Origin: Candidatus Limimonas egerieequi
GTDB lineage: Bacteria; Bacillota; Clostridia; Oscillospirales; Acutalibacteraceae
DNA length: 64,000 nucleotides
Direction: 5' to 3'
Assembly (NCBI GenBank): GCA_018064455.1
Contig: JAGHVH010000001.1
Coordinates: forward strand, 1 to 64,000
This document shows, in pieces, positions 20,602 to 30,320 of this stretch; position 1 is the first letter of the stretch, and each line of letters starts with the position of its first letter. Made by a program: the position numbers and the translations under genes. Under the pieces are notes generated by a model that saw only the letters and a program-made list of their open reading frames with translations, was not told the DNA's origin and ran no database searches.

Positions 20602-22704
20602 ATGGGCACAACAAACATCCCTGGAATTTTCGGCAGCCTCGTTTTTAACGAGGAAGTAATGCACGAAAAACTTCCAAAGGAAATTTATGATGCACTGAAC
20701 AAGTGCATAGAGGACAACAAACCACTGACATTTGAAATTGCTCAGTCTGTTGCCTCTTGTATGAAGTCATGGGCAGTAGAGAAGGGCGCAACACACTACA
20801 CCCACTGGTTCCAGCCAATGACTGGTATCACTGCTGAAAAGCATGACAGCTTCATCACACCTGTTGGTGAAGGCAAAATCATTATGGACTTCTCAGGTAA
20901 GGAACTTATTCAATCAGAGCCTGATGCAAGTTCATTCCCAAGTGGTGGACTTCGCGCCACATTTGAAGCACGCGGTTACACAGCATGGGACCCAACATCT
21001 TATGCTTTCATCAAGGACCGCACACTTTGCATACCTTCCATCTTCTGCTCATATGGTGGACAGGTACTTGATAAGAAGACACCTCTTCTTCGCTCTCTCC
21101 AGGCACTTAACAAACAGTCTCTTCGAGTTCTTAATTGCCTCGGCAATGAGACTGGTGCTACACACGTAGACGCTTTCGTAGGTGGCGAGCAGGAGTACTT
21201 CCTCATTGATCGCGACCTCTACAATAAACGCGAGGACCTCCGCCTTTGCGGCCGCACACTCTTTGGTGCGCGCCCTCCAAAGGGACAGGAGATGGAGGAC
21301 CATTACTTTGGTACTATCAAGCCAAGAGTTAAGGCATTTATGGATGACCTTGATGTTGAACTCTGGAAACTTGGCATCTATGCCAAGACCGAGCACAATG
21401 AGGCGGCTCCAGCTCAGCACGAGCTTGCGCCAATTTATGCACTCGCTAACACAGCAACAGATCAGAATCAGCTCACAATGGAGATAATGAAAACTGTTGC
21501 TATCCGTCACAACCTTGCATGCCTTATCCATGAAAAGCCATTTGCTGGAATCAATGGTTCTGGTAAGCACAACAACTGGTCTGTATCAACTAACACTGGT
21601 GTTAACCTCTTTGATCCGGGCAAGGCTCCAGCAGAGAACACACAGTTCCTTCTCTTCCTCTCCGCCGTTATCAAGGGCGTAGATGAATACCAGGACCTCC
21701 TTCGTGTTTCAGCTGCCAGCCCATCAAACGACCACCGCCTCGGTGGAAACGAAGCACCACCTGCAATCGTTTCCCTCTACCTCGGCGATGAGCTCGGCGC
21801 TGTTGTTGATGCAATTGAGAATGACGAGAAGTTTGAAGCAGCAGAGAAGAAGGTAATGAAGTCGGGCGTTAAGGTAATCCCACGCTTTGACAAGGACACA
21901 TCAGACAGGAACAGGACTTCACCATTTGCATTCACAGGTAACAAGTTCGAATTCCGTATGGTAGGTTCATCAGCTTCTCTTAGCACACCAAACGTTGTTC
22001 TTAACACAATGCTTGCTGAGGAACTTTCACAGTTTGCAGACAGGCTTGAGAATTGTGATGACGTTGAAATCGAGTCATGGAACATCATCTCCGAAACATT
22101 AAAGGAGCATGGTCGCATCGTCTTTAACGGTAACAACTATTCGGATGAATGGGTTGAGGAGGCAAAGCGCCGTGGTCTCGTAAACTTAAAGACCACAGCA
22201 GATGCAGTACCTGCTTACCTTGATGAGAAGAACATAGAACTCTTTGCAAAGCACAAGATTTACACTCGTGAGGAACTTGAGTCCAGATATGAGATTACTC
22301 TTGAGACATATTGCAAGAGTATGCATATTGAGGCAGTAACAATGCTCGATATGGTCAAGAAGGACATCACACCTGCTGTTTGCAAGTACATGGGCGTACT
22401 CGCAAACACAATCAACTCAAAGCATCAGGTTTCAAAGAACCTTCCATGCAAACTTGAGAGTGACCTTCTTGAGAAACTTTCAAACAACGCTGATAAACTT
22501 GATGAGGCATCAAAGAAGCTCGCTGATGACATCGTCAAGGCTGACAAGATTTCAGATGTAACTGAACTCTCTTGCTACTACAGGGATACAATCCTTGAGG
22601 ATATGGAGACACTTCGCACATATGCGGACATTCTTGAGAGCAATACAGCAAGTGTGTACTGGCCATATCCAACGTACACTGATTTGCTTAATAGCGTAGT
22701 ATAA
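20602..22704 (+). CDS. glnN: Glutamine synthetase type III (GSIII)
   Basis: ~700 aa; MGTTNIPGIFGSLVFNE, HWFQPMTGITAEKHDSF, KHNNWSVSTNTGVNLFDPG. Confidence 0.95.
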   Translation: MGTTNIPGIFGSLVFNEEVMHEKLPKEIYDALNKCIEDNKPLTFEIAQSVASCMKSWAVEKGATHYTHWFQPMTGITAEKHDSFITPVGEGKIIMDFSGKELIQSEPDASSFPSGGLRATFEARGYTAWDPTSYAFIKDRTLCIPSIFCSYGGQVLDKKTPLLRSLQALNKQSLRVLNCLGNETGATHVDAFVGGEQEYFLIDRDLYNKREDLRLCGRTLFGARPPKGQEMEDHYFGTIKPRVKAFMDDLDVELWKLGIYAKTEHNEAAPAQHELAPIYALANTATDQNQLTMEIMKTVAIRHNLACLIHEKPFAGINGSGKHNNWSVSTNTGVNLFDPGKAPAENTQFLLFLSAVIKGVDEYQDLLRVSAASPSNDHRLGGNEAPPAIVSLYLGDELGAVVDAIENDEKFEAAEKKVMKSGVKVIPRFDKDTSDRNRTSPFAFTGNKFEFRMVGSSASLSTPNVVLNTMLAEELSQFADRLENCDDVEIESWNIISETLKEHGRIVFNGNNYSDEWVEEAKRRGLVNLKTTADAVPAYLDEKNIELFAKHKIYTREELESRYEITLETYCKSMHIEAVTMLDMVKKDITPAVCKYMGVLANTINSKHQVSKNLPCKLESDLLEKLSNNADKLDEASKKLADDIVKADKISDVTELSCYYRDTILEDMETLRTYADILESNTASVYWPYPTYTDLLNSVV

Positions 22705-22710
22705 AAACCC

Positions 22711-22752
22711 AGTCAGTTCGAAATCCATCCTGACTTAAAACAAAACTAGGGA
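22711..22752 (+). promoter_or_regulatory. Candidate preQ1-I riboswitch upstream of queT
   Basis: AGTCAG-TTCGAAATCCATC-CTGACT: 6-bp P1, 13-nt loop starting TTC, A-rich tail TAAAACAAAACTAGG leading into the ribosome-binding region. Confidence 0.78.
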
Positions 22753-22762
22753 AGTGAACAAC

Positions 22763-23287
22763 TTGAAAAACAATAGTAGCGACAAGACGTTTAACATCGT
22801 CTTATCCGGCATCATTGCGGCTATCTATGTCGTGCTTGGCCTTTTGACATCCCTCTTTGGCCTCTCCTTTGGGCCAATTCAGTTTAGGATATCCGAGGCC
22901 CTCTACATAGTCTTTTTAGACAGCCCTGCAATGATACCTGGAATGGTAATAGGATGCGCAGTGACCAATCTGTTTAGCCCATACGGGATGATAGATGTCC
23001 TAGTCGGTTCTATTGCAACTCTGCTCTCAGCAGTTGCTTCGTACAAGGCACGCGCCGTGATGGTGAAAAAGGTGCCTTGGCTTTCGATGCTGGCACCGGT
23101 CGTTTTCAACGCACTCATCGTCGGCGCCGAAATCGCAGCAATTCAAACTGCTGGTAAAGCAACCTTTGTGACATTCGTTACGATGATGGCACAGGTTGCG
23201 GTAGGTGAAATTGCAGTGGTTGCATTCGGATATTTCTTACGAAACATTTTAAATTCAAATAAAGCAAAAAGGGGTAATAAGCTATGA
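22763..23287 (+). CDS. queT: QueT-family queuosine precursor ECF transporter S component
   Basis: IVLSGIIAAIYVVLGLLTSLFGLSFGPIQFRISEALYIV; TTG start at 22763 spaced correctly from ctaggg (ORF track 22754). Confidence 0.85.
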   Translation: MKNNSSDKTFNIVLSGIIAAIYVVLGLLTSLFGLSFGPIQFRISEALYIVFLDSPAMIPGMVIGCAVTNLFSPYGMIDVLVGSIATLLSAVASYKARAVMVKKVPWLSMLAPVVFNALIVGAEIAAIQTAGKATFVTFVTMMAQVAVGEIAVVAFGYFLRNILNSNKAKRGNKL

Positions 23288-24357
23288 AAAAGACATACGT
23301 AGGTTGGCAAGAGGCTGACTATGTAAGTGCTCAGAAAGAGTACACAGAATCTACTCCAATGTTTGGCAAAGACGGCGAACTTCTTTGCCCAGGCTATGCA
23401 AAGCACAATGTGTTTGAGTATGATCGCAACAAGGTAAAGCACACAATGCGCCGCAAGGAGTGGGACTTCTATCAGCTCTCTGATGGTAACTACATGATTC
23501 AGCTTAGCTTTGCTAACATCTCACTTGGTGGTTATGTATCTCTCGTTCTTGTTGATATCAGAAATGGCAAGACAATTTTTGAGGATATGAACCTCTTCAT
23601 CGGTCAGACAAATAAATATGCACTCCCACCAAAGGGTGACGTTCCAAACAATGTTCATTTCAAGGTAGGCAAGGCAGAGTTTGAATTTGATACAACAAAG
23701 GAGAAGAGAACTATCTGGTTCAAGTCTCCAAAGTCAGAGTGTCACTTTGTACTCGACCAGTATGAGGACCACGAGAACATCACAACTGTTCTCCCATTTG
23801 AGGGTCACCCAGACCGTTACTTCATGACAACAAAGCAGATGTGCATGCCAGCAGAAGGCTTTGTAAAGTATGATGGTCAGGAATTCAAGTTTACTAAGGA
23901 TACAACATTCGGTAGCCTTGACTGGGGTCGCGTATGCACACCATACAGCCTTGTATGGTACTGGGGTTCTGGTTCAACATATATCGATGGACCAGATGGC
24001 AAGAAGCATACATTTGGCTTTGAAATCACATGGGGCATTGGCGATGAGCGCAATGCAACAGAGACAATGATGTTCTATGATGGCAAGGGCCATAAGTTCG
24101 AAGCAGTTGATGTTGAGACTTTCCCAAAGCCTGATAAATATATGGAGCCATGGAAGTTCATCTCACGTGATGGCCGTTTCAACCTCACAATGACTCCTTT
24201 CTATGATCATCACTCTGACCTCAATGTACTTGTTATGCGTATGCATAGCCACCAGGTACATGGTATGTGGAATGGTACTGTTACACTTGATGACGGTACA
24301 GTATTAGAGATTAAGGATATGTACGCATTCTGCGAATATGTAGAGAATAGATGGTAA
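23284..24357 (+). CDS. DUF2804-like protein
   Basis: Tocopherol-cyclase/lipocalin-like beta-rich sequence: RKEWDFYQLSDGNYMIQLSFANISLGGYVSL...TFGSLDWGRVCTPYSLVWYWGSG. Confidence 0.7.
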   Translation: MKKTYVGWQEADYVSAQKEYTESTPMFGKDGELLCPGYAKHNVFEYDRNKVKHTMRRKEWDFYQLSDGNYMIQLSFANISLGGYVSLVLVDIRNGKTIFEDMNLFIGQTNKYALPPKGDVPNNVHFKVGKAEFEFDTTKEKRTIWFKSPKSECHFVLDQYEDHENITTVLPFEGHPDRYFMTTKQMCMPAEGFVKYDGQEFKFTKDTTFGSLDWGRVCTPYSLVWYWGSGSTYIDGPDGKKHTFGFEITWGIGDERNATETMMFYDGKGHKFEAVDVETFPKPDKYMEPWKFISRDGRFNLTMTPFYDHHSDLNVLVMRMHSHQVHGMWNGTVTLDDGTVLEIKDMYAFCEYVENRW

Positions 24358-24360
24358 TTT

Positions 24361-27177
24361 ATGAATAATTCTATTTTTTCAATTTCTATTGCGGCGCTAC
24401 TTCCTGCGGTTGCTGCGGTGATAATTTATCTGCTAGATAAAAAGACGTCCCTCTCAAAGATAAATCCAAAGGCTAAGCAGATAATTATCGGTATCATCTT
24501 TGGAATACTTGCGATACTCGGAACTGAATGGGGTATTCCATACAAGGTTGGTGCTCAGCTCAATTGCCGTGATGCAGCTGTACTTGTAGCAGGTCTTATG
24601 TTTGGTGGACCTGCCGGTATAATTGCTGGTTTGATAGGTGGTATCGAGCGTTTCATTGCTGTTGCTTGGGGCGTTGGTACTTACACCAGAGTGGCTTGCT
24701 CACTCTCAACTATCATTGCAGGTTTCTATTCCGCTGCACTTAGAAAGTATATGTTTGAGGATAAAAAGCCAACTTGGCTTTTGTCCTTCGCAATCGGTAT
24801 TGTTATGGAGGTATTCCATCTGACGATGGTATTCATAACAAATGTAAATACTGCCGAAAAGGCAATGGAAGTTGTAATGACACTTACAATTCCAATGCTT
24901 CTTGCGAACGGCTTATCTGTTATGGTCAGTGGCATTGCCTTGACCTTTGTAGCAGGTGAGTTTAAGCGGGAGCGGGTAAAGTCTGCACGTATTTCACAGA
25001 CGGTACAACGCTGGTTGTTCTTAACGGTTATTATTGCATTCCTTGTTACTTCTGCATTTATCTTTGGCCTTCAGAACCAACTTGCAAAGAACCAGACTGA
25101 GACAACTCTCAAGACGGCTGCGGAGGATGTTGCGCTTGATATCCTTGATGCATCTGATAGAAATATCTTAGAGATTGCTCATAAGGTTTCACAAGAGGCA
25201 GAACTTGGCCGTGATATTAATGAAATTGCGGAAGAGAACGATTTGTCAGAGATAAGTTATATTAACGACAAGGGCGTTATTTATAAGAGTACAGTGCCAA
25301 GCTATATTGGTTTTGATATGTCATCTGGTGAACAGGCAAAAGAATTCCTTTGCCTACTTGGTGATACAGAACAGTATGTTCAGGCTTATGGTCCAATCAC
25401 TAGTGACCCTAACATCTCTCGCAAGTATGCTGGCGTTAAGACTACAGATGGATTTATCCAGGTTGGATATGACGCTGAACGTTTCCAAAAGGACATAGAC
25501 ACTCAGGTAACTTATATATCACAGAACCGCCATGTTGGTAAGACAGGTTACGTCATCATCGCCAACAATAATCTTGATATAGTTTGTGCACCAGAGAAAG
25601 TTGGCGCAATTGAACTTCAAAACAAGGGTAAACTTCCAGAGGAAGGTAAGGTATTCAACCTCCTTGTTGATGGTACTGTTAACAGAGCTATGTTTAACCG
25701 AAGCACAGAGGGATATATCATCATCTCTGTTCTTCCACAGGCAGAAGCAATTGAGGCACGTGATCTTGCGCTCTATGTAAATACATTTATGGAAGTGCTT
25801 GTATTTGCCGTTCTTTTCGCACTTGTTTACTTGCTCATTAAGAGGGTAGTTGTAAACCAGATTAAGGAAATCAACTCCTCTCTTTCAATGATTACTGATG
25901 GTAATCTTGATGTTGTAGTTGATGTTCGCTCCAACGAGGAGTTTGCATCGCTCTCAGACGACATCAACAAGACTGTTGATACATTGAAGCGCTACATTGA
26001 TGAGGCTTCTGCTCGCATCGATGAGGAACTTAACTTTGCCAAGAATATTCAGGCATCTGCTTTGCCTTCTGTATTCCCAGCATTCCCTCAGCGTCCAGAG
26101 ATAGATATCTATGCAAGTATGGACCCTGCAAAAGAAGTCGGTGGTGACTTCTATGACTTCTACTTTACACACATGTATAAGTTTAACTTCCTTGTTGCGG
26201 ATGTATCCGGTAAGGGAATCCCAGCAGCGATGTTTATGATGCGTGCAAAGACAGAACTCAAGAGCCTTACAGAAACAGATATGCCAATTGAGGAAGTATT
26301 TACTCATGGTAATGCTGCCCTCTGCGAGGGCAACGATGCCGGCATGTTTGTTACAGCATGGCAGGGAAGTATTGATCTTCAAAGTGGTCTCGTCAAGTAC
26401 GCGAACGCGGGTCACAACCCGCCACTTGTTCGCCACGCTGACGGCAAGTTTGAATATCTTCACGGCCGCCCTGGCTTTGTTCTTGCCGGCATGGATACTG
26501 TTAAGTACAAGCCACAGGAATTACAGCTTGGCCCTGGAGATATAGTATTTGTTTATACAGATGGTGTAACAGAGGCAACAAATGCAGAGCAAGAGCTCTA
26601 TGGTGAAGATAGATTGCTCGCTGCTGCAAACTCAAAGTACTTTGAGTCGGCAGAGGAACTCTGTCATTACATCAAAGCAGATGTTGATGCCTTTGTTGGC
26701 GACGCACCACAGTTTGATGATATTACAATGGTTGCATTTAGATTCCTTGGTATCCCAGAGGTACCATCAATAACCTTTGCTGAGGCAAAGATAGACGATA
26801 TCACTGCCGTTACTGCCTTTGTTGAAGAGGAGTTTGAAAAGCGTGATATTAGTCCAAAGGTTACTGTTACAATGAGTATTGCAATAGATGAAATCTACAG
26901 CAACATTGTAAAGTACGGCTATAGAGATACAGTGGGACCTGTTAAGGTTGAAATCATTGAAAAGCAAGAACCACACGCAATTTGCGTTAAGTTCATTGAT
27001 ATGGCGTCACCATACAACCCACTTATGAAGAAGGACCCAGATATCACACTCTCAGCAGAGGAGCGTGGCATCGGTGGACTTGGAATCTTTATGGTTAAAA
27101 AATCTATGGACGATGTTAAATACAGATATGAGAATGGTCAGAATGTATTGACATTGATCAAGAATTTAGACGACTAG
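24361..27177 (+). CDS. Membrane sensor (5TM LytS-like) + HAMP + SpoIIE-type PP2C phosphatase + RsbW-like ATPase fusion
   Basis: AAVLVAGLMFGGPAGIIAGLIGGIER; MDPAKEVGGDFYDFYF, VADVSGKGIPAAMFMMR, NAGHNPPLV, VYTDGVTEATN, FDDITMV; AIDEIYSNIVKYGY, GIGGLGIFMVKKSMDDVKY. Confidence 0.88.
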   Translation: MNNSIFSISIAALLPAVAAVIIYLLDKKTSLSKINPKAKQIIIGIIFGILAILGTEWGIPYKVGAQLNCRDAAVLVAGLMFGGPAGIIAGLIGGIERFIAVAWGVGTYTRVACSLSTIIAGFYSAALRKYMFEDKKPTWLLSFAIGIVMEVFHLTMVFITNVNTAEKAMEVVMTLTIPMLLANGLSVMVSGIALTFVAGEFKRERVKSARISQTVQRWLFLTVIIAFLVTSAFIFGLQNQLAKNQTETTLKTAAEDVALDILDASDRNILEIAHKVSQEAELGRDINEIAEENDLSEISYINDKGVIYKSTVPSYIGFDMSSGEQAKEFLCLLGDTEQYVQAYGPITSDPNISRKYAGVKTTDGFIQVGYDAERFQKDIDTQVTYISQNRHVGKTGYVIIANNNLDIVCAPEKVGAIELQNKGKLPEEGKVFNLLVDGTVNRAMFNRSTEGYIIISVLPQAEAIEARDLALYVNTFMEVLVFAVLFALVYLLIKRVVVNQIKEINSSLSMITDGNLDVVVDVRSNEEFASLSDDINKTVDTLKRYIDEASARIDEELNFAKNIQASALPSVFPAFPQRPEIDIYASMDPAKEVGGDFYDFYFTHMYKFNFLVADVSGKGIPAAMFMMRAKTELKSLTETDMPIEEVFTHGNAALCEGNDAGMFVTAWQGSIDLQSGLVKYANAGHNPPLVRHADGKFEYLHGRPGFVLAGMDTVKYKPQELQLGPGDIVFVYTDGVTEATNAEQELYGEDRLLAAANSKYFESAEELCHYIKADVDAFVGDAPQFDDITMVAFRFLGIPEVPSITFAEAKIDDITAVTAFVEEEFEKRDISPKVTVTMSIAIDEIYSNIVKYGYRDTVGPVKVEIIEKQEPHAICVKFIDMASPYNPLMKKDPDITLSAEERGIGGLGIFMVKKSMDDVKYRYENGQNVLTLIKNLDD

Positions 27178-27189
27178 ACTGGAGACAAA

Positions 27190-27765
27190 ATGAACGTATT
27201 AGAGGAAGCAATTGCCTTTGCAACAAAAGCCCATGAGGGCCAGACACGCAAGATGTCAAATACCCCTTACATCTTGCATCCGCTAGAGGTAGCGGCGATA
27301 GCCGGCACAATGACGGATGAACTTGAGGTCATGGCAGCAGCCGTCCTTCACGACACTGTCGAGGACTGTGGCGTTGATCCAAACACCATCCGTGACAAGT
27401 TCGGCTCCCGTGTCTATGCCCTTGTCATGTCGGAGACAGAGGACAAGATGCTTGATATTTCACTTGTGGACTCTTGGAAGACAAGAAAAGAGGACTCGCT
27501 CATTGTCCTTAGTACAACTAAGGATCGTGGCGTAAAAGTTCTTTGGCTTTCGGACAAACTCTCTAATTTACGTTCCTTTTATCGTGAATCCGAAAAGAGT
27601 GGAGGCGAGTTCTTAACTCACCTCCACCAGAAGGATCCAAAGATGCAATACTGGTATTTCAACAGTGTTGCGCAGCTTTTGGAATCAGAACTCAAAGACA
27701 CAGATGCATATAAAGAATATGTGGATCTGTTAGAGAAATTTGCAAAGAATGTAGGTGCTATTTGA
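27190..27765 (+). CDS. Small HD-domain alarmone hydrolase-like protein (MESH1/SAH-like)
   Basis: AIAFATKAHEGQTRKMSNTPYILHPLEVAAI, VLHDTVEDCG, LSDKLSNLRSF; no synthetase domain. Confidence 0.8.
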   Translation: MNVLEEAIAFATKAHEGQTRKMSNTPYILHPLEVAAIAGTMTDELEVMAAAVLHDTVEDCGVDPNTIRDKFGSRVYALVMSETEDKMLDISLVDSWKTRKEDSLIVLSTTKDRGVKVLWLSDKLSNLRSFYRESEKSGGEFLTHLHQKDPKMQYWYFNSVAQLLESELKDTDAYKEYVDLLEKFAKNVGAI

Positions 27766-28943
27766 TGTCACTTATAAACAGTAAAATTGAAGATGGAGTA
27801 TTGACGCTCATACCAAGTGGTCGAATTGACTCAACTAATGCACCTGACATACAGGCTGAAATTGATGAAATCGCTTCAGCCAATCCTCATGATGCAGTAG
27901 TTCTTGACGCAGAGGATTTAAGCTATATCTCTAGTGCTGGCCTTAGAATAGTTTTGAAACTTGGTAAAACAGAAAAGAATTTTGAAGTAGTTAATGCCAA
28001 CACAGAGGTATATGACATCTTTGATATGACAGGATTTTCTGAAATCCTAACAATAAAAAAAGCCTACCGTAAGTTCTCGGTAGATGGTTGTGAAATTATT
28101 GGTAAGGGTGCCAAGGGCACAGTTTACCGTTATGACCCAGAGACAATAGTTAAGGTCTATAATAACTCAGACAGCCTTCCAGCTATCCAACGTGAGCGTG
28201 AGCTTGCAAGGAAGGCATTCGTATTAGGCGTTCCAACTGCTATCTCATATGATGTAGTAAAAGTTGGAGACAAGTTTGGTTCTGTTTTTGAGCTCCTTGA
28301 TACTAAATCACTTTCGGAGTACATAGCAGACGAACCAGAGAACTTTGACAAGTACGTAAAGTGCTTTGCTGATTTGCTCTTGCAAATTCACGACACGGAC
28401 GTAAGTCCTGATGATATGCCAAGTGGTAAGGAAAAGTTCCAAAGCCGCGTTGAGCAAGTAAAAGGTTTTGTTCCAGACGATATGTATCAAAAACTTCGTG
28501 ATCTTGTTGATGCAGTGCCAGACAGGAACAAGATGCTCCACTGCGACTATCATACAAACAACGTACTTTTACAAAATGGCGAAGTGATTCTCATTGATAT
28601 GGATACTCTCTCATATGGCCATCCAATCTTTGAACTTGCCAACATCCATATTGCATATGTTGGATTTGGCATTGTAAATCCAAAGATAGTAGAAAACTTT
28701 ATTGGCCTCCCATATGAGACTACCAAGAAGATATGGAGCAAGTTCCTTTGCTACTACCTTGGTACAGAGGATGAGGAGCGCATAAATGATGTTGAACGCA
28801 AGGTAAGCATCTTAAGTTATCTTAGATACATCCGCCACGTACAGCGCCGTGGCATCAATACAGATGAAGACAAGCTAGTTGTTGATACCTGCATAAAGGT
28901 AATTGATGAACTTTTAAGTCAGGTTGATTCCCTGGATTTTTAA
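27765..28943 (+). CDS. STAS domain fused to APH-fold kinase (TIGR02172-like)
   Basis: DLSYISSAGLRIVLKLG (STAS), IGKGAKGTVYRYDPETIVKVY, HCDYHTNNVLL, LIDMDTLSYGHPIF; ATG overlaps preceding TGA (TGATG). Confidence 0.85.
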   Translation: MSLINSKIEDGVLTLIPSGRIDSTNAPDIQAEIDEIASANPHDAVVLDAEDLSYISSAGLRIVLKLGKTEKNFEVVNANTEVYDIFDMTGFSEILTIKKAYRKFSVDGCEIIGKGAKGTVYRYDPETIVKVYNNSDSLPAIQRERELARKAFVLGVPTAISYDVVKVGDKFGSVFELLDTKSLSEYIADEPENFDKYVKCFADLLLQIHDTDVSPDDMPSGKEKFQSRVEQVKGFVPDDMYQKLRDLVDAVPDRNKMLHCDYHTNNVLLQNGEVILIDMDTLSYGHPIFELANIHIAYVGFGIVNPKIVENFIGLPYETTKKIWSKFLCYYLGTEDEERINDVERKVSILSYLRYIRHVQRRGINTDEDKLVVDTCIKVIDELLSQVDSLDF

Positions 28944-28955
28944 TAGAGGTAAGAA

Positions 28956-29501
28956 ATGATTTTATACGTAAACAGCTGTGTAAGGGCACAGTCTCGCACA
29001 GATAAAATATCAAGGGCTCTACTTTCAAAACTTGGTGGGGAGTACGAAGAGGTGTTCCTTCCTGATTTAAACCTTGAGCCTTTGTCAGAAGAAATGATAG
29101 ATAAGAGGACAGAACTTCTCGAGAGTGGTTGCTTTGATGACCCAATGTTTGATCTCGCAAATCAATTTGCAAAAGCAGACACTATCGTAATCTCAGCTCC
29201 ACTTTGGGACGCATCCTTTCCTGCATCTCTCAAGCTTTACGAGGAGCACATCTACTGTGTAGGTCTCACATCAAAGTATGATGAGACAGGAATGCCAGTG
29301 GGCCTTTGCAATGCAAAGGAACTCTACTATGTGACAACAGCAGGCGGCCCTCTCATCGAGGACTTTGGATTCGGTTATTGGAAGATGCTCGCAACAGTGT
29401 GCTTTGGCATCAAGGATGTAAAACTCGTCAAAGCCGAAATGCTTGATGTTATTGGATTTGATGCAGATAAAATAGTTAATGATGTAATCGAGGCGCTTTA
29501 A
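28956..29501 (+). CDS. Flavodoxin-fold NAD(P)H-dependent oxidoreductase (AzoR-like)
   Basis: MILYVNSCVRAQSRTDKISRALLSKL, APLWDASFPASLKLYEEHI, TTAGGP. Confidence 0.82.
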   Translation: MILYVNSCVRAQSRTDKISRALLSKLGGEYEEVFLPDLNLEPLSEEMIDKRTELLESGCFDDPMFDLANQFAKADTIVISAPLWDASFPASLKLYEEHIYCVGLTSKYDETGMPVGLCNAKELYYVTTAGGPLIEDFGFGYWKMLATVCFGIKDVKLVKAEMLDVIGFDADKIVNDVIEAL

Positions 29502-30320
29502 ATGATACAGGATATATCACCAAAAAAGTATCATGTTGACTACAGCAAAATGGATCCGCAGCCAGCCGACAAGGTTTTAGCCTTTACAGATGGTAAGATT
29601 TTGCTAAAAAGTGATGAAAAAGACATAGTGTTTCCAGAGGTCAAAGATGTTGGTTCTTGCCTTACCTATGCGTTTTCCATCGATGATGAGAAGTTCTTTT
29701 TGGCTACTCAAAAACTTACGATTAAGGGCTTTGAATACTGTGACCTTAGGAGTCAGATGTACAAAGGGCCAGAATACTATGCATTCGCTGTTATCACAGG
29801 AATGCACCTTAATACTTGGTACACCGACAATGTATATTGTGGCAGGTGTGGTACCAAGACTGAGCATGACAGCAAAGAGCGAATGCTCAGATGTCCAAAC
29901 TGTGGCAATCAGATCTTTCCAAAGATTTGCCCAGCTGTAATAGTTGGTGTGGTCCATGGTGATAAACTACTAGTTACAAGATATGCACATGGCTATAACG
30001 GCAATGCTTTGGTAGCAGGCTTCTGTGAAATAGGAGAGACTGTTGAGGACACAGTAAGACGAGAGGTCAAGGAGGAGACAGGCCTCAACGTCAAAAACTT
30101 CCGCTATTACAAATCCCAGCCTTGGGGAATTGTATCAGATTTATTGATTGGTGTATTTTGCGAGGTAGATGGTGAACCAAATATCTCGCTTGATGATAAA
30201 GAACTTGCTGAGGCAGTATTTAAAACTAGAGAAGAATTACCAACTTTTGATTATAATCCAAGCCTTACTGGCGAAATGATTACAGTGTTCAAAGAAGGAA
30301 AAGTATATGGAACAAGATAA
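29502..30320 (+). CDS. nudC: NAD+ diphosphatase NudC-like (Zn ribbon + NUDIX)
   Basis: YCGRCGTKTEHDSKERMLRCPNCGNQIFPKICPAVI, GFCEIGETVEDTVRREVKEETGL, YYKSQPWG. Confidence 0.88.
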   Translation: MIQDISPKKYHVDYSKMDPQPADKVLAFTDGKILLKSDEKDIVFPEVKDVGSCLTYAFSIDDEKFFLATQKLTIKGFEYCDLRSQMYKGPEYYAFAVITGMHLNTWYTDNVYCGRCGTKTEHDSKERMLRCPNCGNQIFPKICPAVIVGVVHGDKLLVTRYAHGYNGNALVAGFCEIGETVEDTVRREVKEETGLNVKNFRYYKSQPWGIVSDLLIGVFCEVDGEPNISLDDKELAEAVFKTREELPTFDYNPSLTGEMITVFKEGKVYGTR

